NCBI GenBank assembly: GCA_900538305.1
Contig: UPXY01000009.1
Span: 1-64,000 of the forward strand
DNA length: 64,000 bases
Reading direction: 5' to 3'
From: an uncultured Collinsella sp.
GTDB taxonomy: Bacteria > Actinomycetota > Coriobacteriia > Coriobacteriales > Coriobacteriaceae
The notes beneath the pieces are model-generated. The model worked only from the letters and a program-made list of their open reading frames with translations. It ran no database searches and was not told the DNA's origin. Position numbers and translations under genes: made by a program. Each line of letters opens with the position of its first letter. Positions within the stretch are counted from its first letter, which is position 1. Shown one piece after another: positions 8,612 through 18,335 of this stretch.

Positions 8612-10798
8612 TTATCCTTCACCGTCTGGGCTCGGATTCGGGCTCGGATCTGGGCTCGGGTCTGGGCTCGAGTCTGGGCTCGGGTCCGGGCTCGGGCTCG
8701 GGCTCGGGTCCGGGCTCGGGTCCGGATCGGTATCCGGCGACTCCTGCGAGGGCGGGGTCGAAGGCGTGGGCGACTCGGGCGTGGGCGTTTCGGGTGTCTC
8801 CTCGGTCTCGGGTGTCTCGGTGCTCTCCGGGGTCTCCGCCTCGGTGCTGCCGTCGAGCTTCTTGCCGTCTACCTCCCAGTAGGAGTTATCGCGGTACGCG
8901 GGTGTCTCTCCCGTGGGGAACTCCTCGCGCGGCACGCCCTCGAGGATCGCGTTGAAGAAGTTGCGCGCGATGGGCTGGGGCAGGTCGCTCGTCGATGCCG
9001 CGCGACCCCAGATACGGACGGTGTTCGTGCCGCCCGAGGTGTAGCCCGTCCACACAGCGACCGAATACTGCGGCGTGTATCCGCAGAACCACAGGTCGCC
9101 GTAGTTCTCGGTCGTGCCCGTCTTGCCCGCGAAGGGCTGGTTCACGGAGAGGCGCGCCGTGGTGGCGGTGCCCCTGGAGATGACGCCTTCAAGGATGTCT
9201 GTCACCACCATAGCTTCGCCGGTCTCGAGCACGCGTTCGGGATCGTCTTCGTGCTGGTAGATGACTTCGCCATCGCGGTTCAAGATCTCGGTGATGGCCA
9301 CGGCATCGCGATGGAGGCCGCCGGAGGCGAGCGTCGAGAACGCTTCTGCCATCTGCAGGGTGGAGAGTTCCTCGGTGCCGAGCGTGAGGGAGGAGTAGGG
9401 ACTCATCTCGTTCTCGATGCCCAGCTGGTGACACATGTCAATGACATTCTGGACGCCCACCGCCTTGGCGACGCGTACGTAGCCGGTGTTCGACGAGAGC
9501 TCGGTCGCGCGGGCGAGCGAGATGTACCCGTACTGCGCGTTGCCGATGTTCTGCACGCGGTACGTGCCGTTGTCGAACGTCTGCGGCGAGGTGCAGTTAA
9601 TGATGATGTTCGGGTTCATGCCTTGGTCGATTGCCGTGGTAAGCGTAAACGCCTTGAACGAGGAACCCGTTTGGCGCTGCGTGATGGCGTGGTTGGTGTG
9701 CTGATCGTCGGCGTAGTAGTCGCGGCCACCCACCATGCCTACGATGTAGCCGGTGTCGTTGTCGATGACGGTCATGCCTGCCTGGAGTTCGTCGTTATCG
9801 ACTTCCTCGAGGCGCTCGACGACTGCGGTTTCGGCAGCCTGCTGCACATCGGGTTGGATGGTGGTCTTCACCGTGAGGCCGCCCGAGAAGATCTGGTTGT
9901 AGTCGAACTCGTTCGAGAGAAGGTCGCGCACATAGTCGACGAAGTAGGGGTAGGCGTAGACGTCGACGCCGGTGCCGGAGGTCTCGGAAAGGTTGAGCTG
10001 GATGGGTTCCGCCTGGGCTGCGTCATGCTCCTCCTGGGAGATGTAGCCGTTGCGGAGCATACGGTCGAGTACCGTGTTGCGGCGCTGGAGGGCGTAGTCG
10101 GGGTTGATCGTGGGGTCGTACTGCGAGGGCGCGTTCGGCAGGCCCACGAGCAGCGCCGCCTCGGCGAGCGTGAGGTCGGAGGCGCTCTTGGAGAAGTAGA
10201 CGTTCGACGCCGCCTCGATGCCGTAGGCGCCATGGCCGTAGTTGATGGCGTTGAGGTACATGTTCAAGATCTCTTCTTTGGAGTAGATCTCTTCCATCTT
10301 CACGGCGAGGTAGATCTCGCGCACCTTGCGCTGGAGCGTCACGTCGAACTGCTCGTCCGAGAGGATCGTGTTGCGCACGAGCTGCTGGGTGATGGTCGAG
10401 GCACCCTCGGAGCCGCCCGTGAGCTGCACCCATGCGGCGCGCATGATGCCCACGAGGTCGAAGCCGCCGTGCTCGTAGAAGCGCTCGTCCTCGGTGGCGA
10501 CGGTGCCATCGATCACGTAGTCCGAGATCTGGTCGAGCGCCACGGTGGTGCGGTTCTGCGTGTAGAAGCTCGCGATCTCGTTGCCCTCGGCATCGAGGAT
10601 CGTGGTGGGCTCGCTCGAGAGGTACAAGTCGGTATCGGTGTAGTCGGGCAGGTCCTGGAGCCATGTGTCCACGACGCCGATCATGCCGACACCGAAGGCG
10701 ACGCTCGCGAGGAGCATGAAGCCGAAGAACGAACCGATGATGATGGGTGCGATATGCGTTTTCGCACGAAGATGGCGATTCCGCTGACGAGGACCCAT
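8612..10798 (-). CDS. Class A penicillin-binding protein (PBP1A type)
   Basis: This bifunctional enzyme polymerises lipid II and cross-links peptidoglycan at the outer face of the membrane. Residues about 16-40 form the single membrane anchor. The GT51 transglycosylase has its catalytic glutamate in EDERFYEHGG, plus GASTITQQLVRN. The transpeptidase shows the serine motif SSFK (about residue 379), SSNTGY and KTGTT (about 557). The last 70 residues are a Pro/Ser/Asp/Glu low-complexity tail with repeated PDPSP units, probably a flexible wall-spanning linker. The start at 10798 has AGGAGG six bases ahead. Length is 728 residues. Confidence 0.93.
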   Translation of the reverse strand: MGPRQRNRHLRAKTHIAPIIIGSFFGFMLLASVAFGVGMIGVVDTWLQDLPDYTDTDLYLSSEPTTILDAEGNEIASFYTQNRTTVALDQISDYVIDGTVATEDERFYEHGGFDLVGIMRAAWVQLTGGSEGASTITQQLVRNTILSDEQFDVTLQRKVREIYLAVKMEEIYSKEEILNMYLNAINYGHGAYGIEAASNVYFSKSASDLTLAEAALLVGLPNAPSQYDPTINPDYALQRRNTVLDRMLRNGYISQEEHDAAQAEPIQLNLSETSGTGVDVYAYPYFVDYVRDLLSNEFDYNQIFSGGLTVKTTIQPDVQQAAETAVVERLEEVDNDELQAGMTVIDNDTGYIVGMVGGRDYYADDQHTNHAITQRQTGSSFKAFTLTTAIDQGMNPNIIINCTSPQTFDNGTYRVQNIGNAQYGYISLARATELSSNTGYVRVAKAVGVQNVIDMCHQLGIENEMSPYSSLTLGTEELSTLQMAEAFSTLASGGLHRDAVAITEILNRDGEVIYQHEDDPERVLETGEAMVVTDILEGVISRGTATTARLSVNQPFAGKTGTTENYGDLWFCGYTPQYSVAVWTGYTSGGTNTVRIWGRAASTSDLPQPIARNFFNAILEGVPREEFPTGETPAYRDNSYWEVDGKKLDGSTEAETPESTETPETEETPETPTPESPTPSTPPSQESPDTDPDPSPDPSPSPSPDPSPDSSPDPSPDPSPNPSPDGEG
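8625..8745 (-). repeat. Low-complexity 'gggctcgggtc' tract in the PBP tail
   Basis: Tandem 6- and 12-base units (gggctc / gggtct on the plus strand) encode the PDPSP repeats. Such tracts change length by slippage. Confidence 0.8.
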
Positions 10799-11020
10799 GT
10801 CGACCTCCTGGTATTCTGCGACCTGTCGACGCGCGGCATGCGCCGACAAATGTTCGTCATACATACACTTCACCACAGTACCGCAACAAAGCCGTTTGGA
10901 GTATTAGGTATTCTTATTAGTGCCAAATTCCAGACCGCCTGCATACGGCGCGTTGTGTATGCGGGTGGCGATTGGGGCCGATGGGTGCCCGCGGGACGCG
11001 GGGCTGCATGAGAGGTTGCC

Positions 11021-12730
11021 ATGAGCGAAAACGTTGAACACGCGTTCGCGCAGGACGATACGGGGGATGTTCCCGAGGTGATGGATGGATCGGAGGCTTC
11101 GCGGCGCGGCGTGCGCGAACGGCTGCGCGCGCTCGATCCCGTCTGCGCGCTCACGCTCGTGCTCGCCCTGCTCTTTGCCCTTGCGCTTGCACCCATGCTC
11201 GCCATCTCCCGCTTTGACCACAGCTATGCCGACGATTGGCATTACGGGGTCGACGCCCACGCGGCGCTCGAGGCGGGCGAGGGCGCGGTCGGCGTCCTTT
11301 CTGCTGCGGTAGAAGAGGCGATCGATACCTACGATTCGTGGCAGGGCACGTATTCCGCCATCGTGCTCATGGCGCTGCAGCCGGGTGTGTTCGGGGAGGG
11401 GCTGTACGGGCTCGGTGCCGTGGGCATCATGGCGGCGCTCGTGCTTGCCACGGGATACGCGGCGGCGATCGTCGTGCGCGATGTGTGCGGCGCTGGTCGC
11501 GCGGAGTGGCTGTGCGTGACGCTTGCCGCGCTGTTGCTCCAAACACAGCTGCTGCCGAGCCCCGTCGAGGGCATCTGGTGGTACAACTCGGCTATCTATT
11601 ACACCTTCTACCATGCGCTTCTGCTCGTCGGTGCGGGGCTTTCCGTGCGGCTTCTGCGCGGGCGGACGCACCGTGGGGCCTTGAGCGGTGTGGGCACCGC
11701 CGCCCGGGCCTCCGTGCTCGTGTTGCTCGCGTTCGTGATCGGCGGCGGAAACTACGTGACGGGGCTCGTCGCGGTCGTGGCGCTCGCGGCTACCGTGGTG
11801 GCGGCGCTTGCGCGCAGGCAGCGCTCCGCGTGGCTTCTGGTGCCAGCGCTCATCGTTCTCGCTGTTGGGTTTGCCTGTTCGATGGCCGCGCCGGGTAACG
11901 CCGCGCGCCAGGCGAGCCAGTTCCCGGGCGATAACCTCGGTGTGGTGATGACGCTTCTGCGCAGCGGGTTTGCCGGGTTCGAGTACGCGGTGCTGTGGAC
12001 GAACGGCTTCATGGTGCTCTTCCTCGCGCTGCTCGTTCCGGTGTTCGTGCGTATCGCGCGGCGCTCGACATGCTCGTTTGCGTTGCCCGCCGTTCCCGCG
12101 CTCGCGGTGCTCCTGCTGTTCATGGCAAGCTTCACGCCCACGTTCTTCTCCATGGGGTACGTGGGGCCGGGCCGTGTGCAGAACATCCGCTACGACTATT
12201 TCGTGCTCGCGGTGTTTCTGTGCGTGGGCTGGCTCGTGGGCTGGCTTGTGCGCCGTGCGGAGCGCGCTGGGGTGCTGCCCGCGTGTGCGGCTCGGTGCCA
12301 TCCCGGGCTCGGTGAGGTTTCGTCGGCATCCGTGGGTATGCCGGCACATCGCCTACAGCGTGAGCGAGATGCGCAGACCGTGTATCGGCGCGCGGTCGCG
12401 GTATATCTCGGCTGCTGCCTGATCGTGCTCGTTGCGGCTGTCGGTGCACTTGCAATCGACGAACGGCATCGTGATGACCTCGTCTCGCTTTCGGCAGCGA
12501 GTTCGCTGGCCTCGGGTGAGGCGCAGGAGTACGACGAACAGGTGCGCGCGCGGCTTGCGCAGCTCGAGACGAGCGAGGAAGCGGATGTGTACGTCGCCTA
12601 TTACACGGTGGGGCCGAAGGTGCTCTTCATGGGCGACGTCCACGACAATATGGATAACTACATCAACTTCCGGCTCGCCCAGTGGTACGGCAAGGACTCC
12701 GTCATCGGCTACCACAGCACCCTCGGCTAG
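11021..12730 (+). CDS. Multi-pass membrane protein, DUF6056-like
   Basis: The 569-residue protein has a short polar N-terminus, about ten to twelve hydrophobic helices (roughly residues 45-470) and a soluble C-terminal domain ending in VLFMGDVHDNMDN. The first periplasmic loop holds SYADDWHY; an acidic pair after the first helix is what GT-C glycosyltransferases use. The architecture resembles DUF6056 proteins, which are thought to act with GtrA/GtrB systems. A GtrB-like enzyme lies at 14268, beyond tyrS, so the two may glycosylate a surface polymer together. Function is inferred. Confidence 0.65.
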   Translation: MSENVEHAFAQDDTGDVPEVMDGSEASRRGVRERLRALDPVCALTLVLALLFALALAPMLAISRFDHSYADDWHYGVDAHAALEAGEGAVGVLSAAVEEAIDTYDSWQGTYSAIVLMALQPGVFGEGLYGLGAVGIMAALVLATGYAAAIVVRDVCGAGRAEWLCVTLAALLLQTQLLPSPVEGIWWYNSAIYYTFYHALLLVGAGLSVRLLRGRTHRGALSGVGTAARASVLVLLAFVIGGGNYVTGLVAVVALAATVVAALARRQRSAWLLVPALIVLAVGFACSMAAPGNAARQASQFPGDNLGVVMTLLRSGFAGFEYAVLWTNGFMVLFLALLVPVFVRIARRSTCSFALPAVPALAVLLLFMASFTPTFFSMGYVGPGRVQNIRYDYFVLAVFLCVGWLVGWLVRRAERAGVLPACAARCHPGLGEVSSASVGMPAHRLQRERDAQTVYRRAVAVYLGCCLIVLVAAVGALAIDERHRDDLVSLSAASSLASGEAQEYDEQVRARLAQLETSEEADVYVAYYTVGPKVLFMGDVHDNMDNYINFRLAQWYGKDSVIGYHSTLG

Positions 12731-12748
12731 CACCACGTTGGGTGTCAT

Positions 12749-12802
12749 TTTGGGGATGGGTGCGTTTGTGATGAAAACGACGCGAACGCACCCATCCCCA
12801 AA
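12749..12802 (+). terminator. 18-bp inverted repeat, terminator-like
   Basis: TTTGGGGATGGGTGCGTT at 12749-12766 pairs perfectly with 12785-12802. It follows the membrane protein gene by 18 bases. The left arm contains the GGGGATGGG core shared by other intergenic repeats here, so it may be a repeat unit doing the work of a terminator. Confidence 0.65.
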
Positions 12803-12917
12803 GAGACGCTTCAAAGTAGGGGCGCGGACGGGCAAACTCGGCTACACTAGATAATTACTGTGAACAGAGCACCGCCCGAGCGGGTGAGGGTGCTAGGGAT
12901 ATTCAGGAGGGTGAGCT

Positions 12918-14132
12918 ATGCTCCCAGTCGATGAACAGATGCGCATCATTACCTCGGGCGTGGCGCAGATCGTGCCGGAAGCGGATCTTCGCAAGAAGCT
13001 CGAGCGCGGCGTGCCGCTCAACATCAAGCTCGGCGTCGACCCCACGAGCCCCGATCTGCATCTTGGCCACGCGGTGCCGCTGCGCAAGATGCGCCAGTTC
13101 CAGGATCTTGGCCACAAGGTGACGCTCATCATTGGCAACGGCACGGCGATGATCGGCGACCCGTCCGGCAAGAACACCACGCGCCCGCAGCTCACGCAGG
13201 AGGAAGTCGAGGCGAACGCCGCCACCTACGTGTCGCAGGCCATGAAGATCCTCGATCCCGAGAAGACGACCATCGTCCACAACGGCGATTGGATCCTTTC
13301 TCTCGACCTGAAGGGTCTGCTCGAGCTCTGCAGCAAGTTCACCGTCGCGCGCATCTTGGAGCGCGACGACTTCACGAAGCGCTACCAGTCGCAGACGCCC
13401 ATCGCCCTTCACGAGTTCCTCTACCCTGTGATGCAGGCATACGACTCGACGGTCATCAAGGCCGATGTGGAGATGGGCGGCACCGATCAGCTCTTTAACC
13501 TGCTCGCCGGCCGCGAGCTCATGGAGAAGATGGGCATGGAGTCGCAGGTCGCGCTCACCATGCCGCTGCTCGAAGGTACGGACGGCGTGCGTAAGATGTC
13601 GAAGTCCTATGGCAACTACGTGGGTCTCACCGATGAGCCTGCAGATGCCTTCGGCAAGATCATGTCCATCCCCGACGAGATGATCGGCAAGTACTACCGC
13701 CTCGCCTCCACGCTCTCCGTCGACGAGGTCGACGCGATCGATGCCGCGCTCGCCGACGGCACCGCCGACCCATACGAGCTCAAGCGCGCACTTGCGGTTA
13801 ACATCGTTGACGCCTACCACGGTGCCGGCGCGGGCGAGGAGGCGAAGGCTGCGTTCGACCGCGTCTTCAAGCAGGACGAGCTGCCCGAGGACATCACCGA
13901 GGTGACGGTCGACCTCACGCCGAACGCCGAGGGGCTCGTCTATCTCGCCGGCGTGCTCAAGGAAGCCGGGCTCGCGCCAAGCGCGGGCGAGGCGCGCCGC
14001 CTCATCGACGGCGGCGGCGTGAAGATCGATCAGCAACCGGTGGCGCCGAAGAGCTACAACGTCGACCCGTCGCTGCTCCATACGGGTGTGGTGCTGCAAG
14101 TGGGCAAGCGCAAGTTCGCTCGCCTCGTGTAG
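12918..14132 (+). CDS. tyrS: Tyrosyl-tRNA synthetase
   Basis: TyrS charges tRNA-Tyr. The class I signature HLGH is at residues 48-51 and KMSKS at about 227-231. MEMGGTDQLFN and the tyrosine pocket are present. A C-terminal S4-like RNA-binding domain covers about residues 340-404. It belongs to the TyrZ-like bacterial branch by length (404) and by the GVDPTSPDLHLGH form. CAGGAGGGTGAG precedes the ATG. I see no T-box in the short leader. Confidence 0.95.
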   Translation: MLPVDEQMRIITSGVAQIVPEADLRKKLERGVPLNIKLGVDPTSPDLHLGHAVPLRKMRQFQDLGHKVTLIIGNGTAMIGDPSGKNTTRPQLTQEEVEANAATYVSQAMKILDPEKTTIVHNGDWILSLDLKGLLELCSKFTVARILERDDFTKRYQSQTPIALHEFLYPVMQAYDSTVIKADVEMGGTDQLFNLLAGRELMEKMGMESQVALTMPLLEGTDGVRKMSKSYGNYVGLTDEPADAFGKIMSIPDEMIGKYYRLASTLSVDEVDAIDAALADGTADPYELKRALAVNIVDAYHGAGAGEEAKAAFDRVFKQDELPEDITEVTVDLTPNAEGLVYLAGVLKEAGLAPSAGEARRLIDGGGVKIDQQPVAPKSYNVDPSLLHTGVVLQVGKRKFARLV

Positions 14133-14145
14133 GGAGTTGTTTGAG

Positions 14146-14167
14146 GCCGGGTTCGTTTCAACCCGGC
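14146..14167 (+). terminator. Short hairpin after tyrS
   Basis: GCCGGGTT (14146-14153) pairs with AACCCGGC (14160-14167) around a six-base loop and is followed by only a few T residues. It is a probable terminator; the GGGTTCGTTTCA sequence is also a piece of an intergenic repeat seen near 40964. Confidence 0.5.
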
Positions 14168-14267
14168 TTGGCGCATGGCTCAGGGTTGGCTCCATCCACC
14201 TGCTCTGTCCCATGCGGAGCAGAACCGATTTTGCGTGCTGATTTGAGATGTAGGGGAGGATCCGGCT

Positions 14268-15278
14268 ATGGCAGAGGATGCGACGAACGATGCGGCGGTG
14301 CGCCTGGCGATTGTCGTGCCCTGCTATAACGAGGAGGAAGTCCTCCCCGAGACATGTCGTCGTCTTGCCGCGAAGCTTGCGAGCCTGGTGGAACGCGGGG
14401 TCGTTGCGCCGCAGAGCCGCGTGCTCTTCGTGAACGACGGAAGCCGCGATGCGACCTGGTCGCTCATCAAGCAGGCGAGCCTCGACCCCGCGGCGTTCGG
14501 CATCGCCCCGGACGCGCCGTGGTTCGAGGGTATCTGCTTCGCACATAACGAAGGCCACCAAAACGCGCTCTTCGCGGGGCTCATGCGTGCGCTCGAGGCC
14601 GGGTTCACCTGCACGATCTCGCTCGACGCAGACCTTCAGGATGACATTGATGCCATGGACGAGATGCTCGAGAAGCACCGTGCGGGGGCGGAAATCGTCT
14701 ACGGCGTACGCAGCAACCGCGACACGGACACGGCGTTCAAGCGCGGCACCGCCGAGGCGTTCTATGGCTTCATGCGCTGGCTCGGCGTCGAGATGGTCTC
14801 GGACTCCGCCGACTATCGTCTTATGGGGCGCCGCGCGGTCGAGGCGCTTTCGCGCTATGGCGAGGTGAACCTGTTCTTGCGCGGTATCGTGCCGGCGCTC
14901 GGGTTCTCGACCGACAAGGTGTACTACGTGCGCGGAGCGCGCTTCGCGGGGGAGTCGAAGTACCCGCTCAAGAAGATGCTCTCGTTCGCGTTCGAAGGCA
15001 TCACATCGTTTTCCGTGAAGCCTATCCGCTGGGTATCGCTCTTGGGCGCGCTTTCTATCGTGGTCGCCATCGCCATGCTCGTCTATACGTTTGTGAGCAT
15101 GGCGTTCGGCCATGTCGTCGAGGGTTGGTCGAGCCTTATGGTATCCATCTGGCTCGTGGGCGGTCTCATCATGCTGTCGCTCGGTATCGTGGGCGAATAT
15201 ATCGGAAAGATCTATCTCGAGGCGAAGGCGCGCCCGCGCTACATCATCGCCGAGGAGACGGACGGCCTCACCGCGTAA
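14268..15278 (+). CDS. GtrB-like polyprenyl-phosphate glycosyltransferase
   Basis: The 336-residue protein starts with a GT2 domain: IVVPCYNEEEVLPET, then SLDADLQDD, the metal-binding acidic motif, then the VYGVRSNRDTD region. Two hydrophobic helices close the chain (about 250-275 and 285-310). This is the layout of GtrB/DPM1-like enzymes that move a sugar from a nucleotide donor to undecaprenyl phosphate on the cytoplasmic side. The GT-C-like protein at 11021 is a possible downstream user of the lipid-linked sugar. GGGGAGG precedes the ATG. Confidence 0.85.
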   Translation: MAEDATNDAAVRLAIVVPCYNEEEVLPETCRRLAAKLASLVERGVVAPQSRVLFVNDGSRDATWSLIKQASLDPAAFGIAPDAPWFEGICFAHNEGHQNALFAGLMRALEAGFTCTISLDADLQDDIDAMDEMLEKHRAGAEIVYGVRSNRDTDTAFKRGTAEAFYGFMRWLGVEMVSDSADYRLMGRRAVEALSRYGEVNLFLRGIVPALGFSTDKVYYVRGARFAGESKYPLKKMLSFAFEGITSFSVKPIRWVSLLGALSIVVAIAMLVYTFVSMAFGHVVEGWSSLMVSIWLVGGLIMLSLGIVGEYIGKIYLEAKARPRYIIAEETDGLTA

Positions 15279-15448
15279 CGCTTCGGGCGCCACTTCGGGG
15301 ATGCGCGTCGGGACCGGCTCTTAGCTACATCGTAAGTATTGTTAAGCTGGGCTTCAGTCTTTTCCGCAAATATGCGGGTATGAAGAGAGCATATATCGCT
15401 TACGTGTTGGCTGCCATATGTGCACGCCGGCAGGAAAGGGGCCGCCCC

Positions 15449-16420
15449 ATGTGCACGGGCATCCGCTTCAACGACGCGTCCGGGAAGATGTTCTTCGGTC
15501 GCAACCTCGATTGGTCACAGGGATACGGCGAGCAGGTGGTGGTGACGCCTGCTGCGGCGCCGGTATCCACCGCGTTCGACCGTCCGAACGATCCGGTGCC
15601 GGGCACCGGACACACCGTGATGGGTATGGCCATTGTCTTCCAGGGCATCCCGCTGTATTTCGATTGCGGCAACGATGCCGGCTTGGCTGTCGCCGGGCTG
15701 AATTTCCCTCAGAGCGCTCACTATGCAGCAGAGCCCCAGGAGGGTGCGACGAACGTGGCGGCGTACGAGTTTCCCTTCTGGATCGCCCGTTCGTTCGCCA
15801 CGCTCGAGGAGGTGCGCGAGGCGCTCAAGGACGTGACGATCGTCGCGAAAGCGGTGAGCGAGCACATGCCGGTGGCGAGCCTGCATTGGATCATCGGCGA
15901 CGCGACCGGCAGCATCGTGGTCGAGTGCATGGAAGATGGGATGCATGTGTGGGAAAACGACGTCGACGTCCTCACAAATGAGCCGGATTTCGGCTGGCAT
16001 CGCCAGAACCTCCGCAATTACCTCACGCTTTCCGATGGTGAGCCCGCGCATACCGCATGGGGCGCTGCGAAGCTCGTACCGTTCGGTTCCGGCATGGGCA
16101 TGCAGGGCATCCCGGGAGACTACTCGGGGCCTGCGCGCTTCGCAAAGGTCGCGTTCGTGAACAACCACTACCCCACGCAGGAGGGCGAGGCAGCGAACGT
16201 CACGCGGCTCTTCCGCACGTTGGCCTCGGTCGCGGTGCCCGAAGGTTCGGTGCGCATGGCAGACGGGTCATTCGAGAAGACGCTCTATACGAGCTGCTTC
16301 TCTGCCAAGACGCTCACGTATTACCACGCTGCGTACGATGACCTCGCGGTGCGCGCCTACCCGCTTGCCGCGTGCGATCTTTCGCGCATGGAGCCGTATG
16401 CGGTTGCACCGGCAGCGTAA
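15449..16420 (+). CDS. Choloylglycine (bile salt) hydrolase family protein
   Basis: This is an Ntn-hydrolase of the choloylglycine hydrolase family, which cleaves glycine or taurine from conjugated bile salts or acts on penicillin V. ATG 15449 is followed at once by Cys2, the nucleophile exposed after removal of Met1. Arg18 and Asp21 in FFGRNLDW are the expected catalytic partners, and NEPDFGWHRQNL and NVTRLFRTL match later conserved regions. The 323-residue length fits. AGGAAAGGGG lies nine bases upstream. A gut origin and the exporter just downstream favour bile salts as substrate, but a penicillin acylase role cannot be excluded by sequence alone. Confidence 0.88.
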   Translation: MCTGIRFNDASGKMFFGRNLDWSQGYGEQVVVTPAAAPVSTAFDRPNDPVPGTGHTVMGMAIVFQGIPLYFDCGNDAGLAVAGLNFPQSAHYAAEPQEGATNVAAYEFPFWIARSFATLEEVREALKDVTIVAKAVSEHMPVASLHWIIGDATGSIVVECMEDGMHVWENDVDVLTNEPDFGWHRQNLRNYLTLSDGEPAHTAWGAAKLVPFGSGMGMQGIPGDYSGPARFAKVAFVNNHYPTQEGEAANVTRLFRTLASVAVPEGSVRMADGSFEKTLYTSCFSAKTLTYYHAAYDDLAVRAYPLAACDLSRMEPYAVAPAA

Positions 16421-16533
16421 CAGGTAAAAGTACCCCAGGGGTTTAACAGCACAGGTGGCGTTCGTGCCGTCCCCACGTGATGCGCGGGGCGATGTCGGCG
16501 TGCCACGATCCCCTATCTGGAAAAGAGCATCCT

Positions 16534-18174
16534 ATGAATACCACGGTCTCAACCGCGACCTCGGGCTCGGTGCCCGCCGGCCGCGAGAAGTTCCTCGTCA
16601 TACCCATCATCATCCTCATCTTGGCGCAGATGGGCACTACGGGCGACAACGGAGCCTTGTCGCTCGCCACCTCCGCCCTTACCACCGAGCTCCATGCCAC
16701 GACGGCAGAGATACAGCTTGCGAACATGATCTACCCGCTCGTCGGCGGTGCCTTCATGATTGCGGGCGGGCTCGTGGGCACGATCATCGGGTGGAAGAAG
16801 ACGTTCCGCGCAGGCACCCTGCTCTGCGCGGCAGGAGAGCTCGCGCTTGCCTTCGCACCGAACATGGCCATGTTCATCTGGGTGGGACGTGTGCTCGTGG
16901 GCTTCGGCGCGAGCTTTCTCATCCCTTCAGTTCTGGGACTCATCCCGCTCATGTACCGAGGTGCGAACCGCGCCGTCGCGTTCGGATGCATCGGCGCGGC
17001 ATCCGGCCTTTCCGCCGTGCTCCCGTTCATGCTCGGCGTCGTTATGGAGACAGGCGGCATGCGCGTGACGTTCTCGCTGCTCGCCGTCTACTTCCTGCTC
17101 GTCTTCGCGTTCTCGTTCGAGCTGCCCCGCATCGAGCAGGACAAGGAGCACCTCGCGTTCGACGGCGTGGGCGTCGCCCTTGCCGCGACGGGGCTTTTCC
17201 TCTTCCTCATCGGCCTGTCCAGCATCTCGTCGTGGGGCCTTGTGGAACCGCTCGAGGGCTGCCCGTTCACCTTCTTCGGCATCTCGCCTGCGCTGCCCGT
17301 AGCGGCGCTCGGCATCGTGGTGCTCGGTGTGCTGGTGAAGATCGAGGGCCGCGTGGAACAGAAGAACGGCATCGCGCTCCTGCCGCGCTCGTTCCTCACC
17401 ACCCCGCAGGTGCGCGCCGGCCTCGTGGCGAATGCGATCGCCTTTTTCTTCATGGGTGCGCAGTCGATCCTCATGGCGCCGTACCTGCAGCTCGTAGCCG
17501 GGTGGTCGCCTATCGAGGTCGGCGTGATCTCTATCGTCACCGGTGTGCCCACCTTCGCGTTCGCGCTCGGCATTCCCAAGCTCGTACCGCACGCGCATCC
17601 GCGTCACGTGATTCAAGCGGGTTATATCGCCATGGCAGCGGCTCTCGGTATCATGGCGTTTTCGGTGACGGTGGAGGGCTGTAGCGCACCCGGCGTGTAC
17701 CTCGGTGCGTTCATGGCCGGCGTCGGTGCCGGCATGGTGTCCTCGCATGCGAGCAACATCGTTGCACTTGCGGTGAACGAGCGCGACGCCTCGCAGTCCG
17801 GTGGCATCCAGAGTACCATGCGCAACGTCGGCCAGGCGATCGGTGTGGCGCTGCTCGGCGCGATCCTGCTCTTCGGTATCACGAATACCGTGCGTACCGA
17901 GGCGGCGGCGAGTCCGCATATCTCCGATGCCGTGGCGGCCGAGGTCGCGCACGTGACGGTCGACCTCGGTAGCGACCAGGAGTTCAAGCAGCAGATCGCC
18001 GATATCCCCATGACGGCGGAGGAGCAGCAGGCACTCGTCCAGATCGACGCCCAGGCCCGCTACGACTCCACGCGCGTGGCATACGCCGTCGGTGCGGTGA
18101 TCGTGCTTCTCGGCCTTCTTACCACGCCTGCTATTACGGTGGATGCTCGGGCGAAGGAGCACGGTACCCACTAG
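16534..18174 (+). CDS. MFS transporter, DHA2-like (14 TM)
   Basis: The 546-residue protein has about 14 hydrophobic helices and the DHA2-type layout of drug and organic anion exporters. RVLVGFGASFLIPSVLGLI resembles motif C of exporters, and IIGWKKTFRAG the loop 2-3 motif A. It starts 113 bases after the bile salt hydrolase on the same strand. Export of free bile acids or other amphipaths is a context-based guess. The Shine-Dalgarno is weak (AAAAGA). Confidence 0.82.
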   Translation: MNTTVSTATSGSVPAGREKFLVIPIIILILAQMGTTGDNGALSLATSALTTELHATTAEIQLANMIYPLVGGAFMIAGGLVGTIIGWKKTFRAGTLLCAAGELALAFAPNMAMFIWVGRVLVGFGASFLIPSVLGLIPLMYRGANRAVAFGCIGAASGLSAVLPFMLGVVMETGGMRVTFSLLAVYFLLVFAFSFELPRIEQDKEHLAFDGVGVALAATGLFLFLIGLSSISSWGLVEPLEGCPFTFFGISPALPVAALGIVVLGVLVKIEGRVEQKNGIALLPRSFLTTPQVRAGLVANAIAFFFMGAQSILMAPYLQLVAGWSPIEVGVISIVTGVPTFAFALGIPKLVPHAHPRHVIQAGYIAMAAALGIMAFSVTVEGCSAPGVYLGAFMAGVGAGMVSSHASNIVALAVNERDASQSGGIQSTMRNVGQAIGVALLGAILLFGITNTVRTEAAASPHISDAVAAEVAHVTVDLGSDQEFKQQIADIPMTAEEQQALVQIDAQARYDSTRVAYAVGAVIVLLGLLTTPAITVDARAKEHGTH

Positions 18175-18335
18175 GCCTCCCGCTCGTCTCGAACGGCTTC
18201 CTCCTTCCTGCCCCGCGCGTCGCCGACTGCATCTCCCCGGCGGCGCGCGGAGTAGAATGGTTTGGATGCGCATGCCCGCAACGCGGCATGTGGTAGCGTC
18301 CCTTGTGTGGGACGGCTTCGAGGAGGCGGTTACCC

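Noticed and set aside
8550..8882. A Gly/Leu/Ser-repeat frame on the plus strand
   Set aside because: It is the mirror of the PDPSP-coding tail of the PBP gene and has no ribosome-binding site.
12840..12917. T-box riboswitch before tyrS
   Set aside because: The leader is too short and lacks the T-box sequence and an antiterminator.
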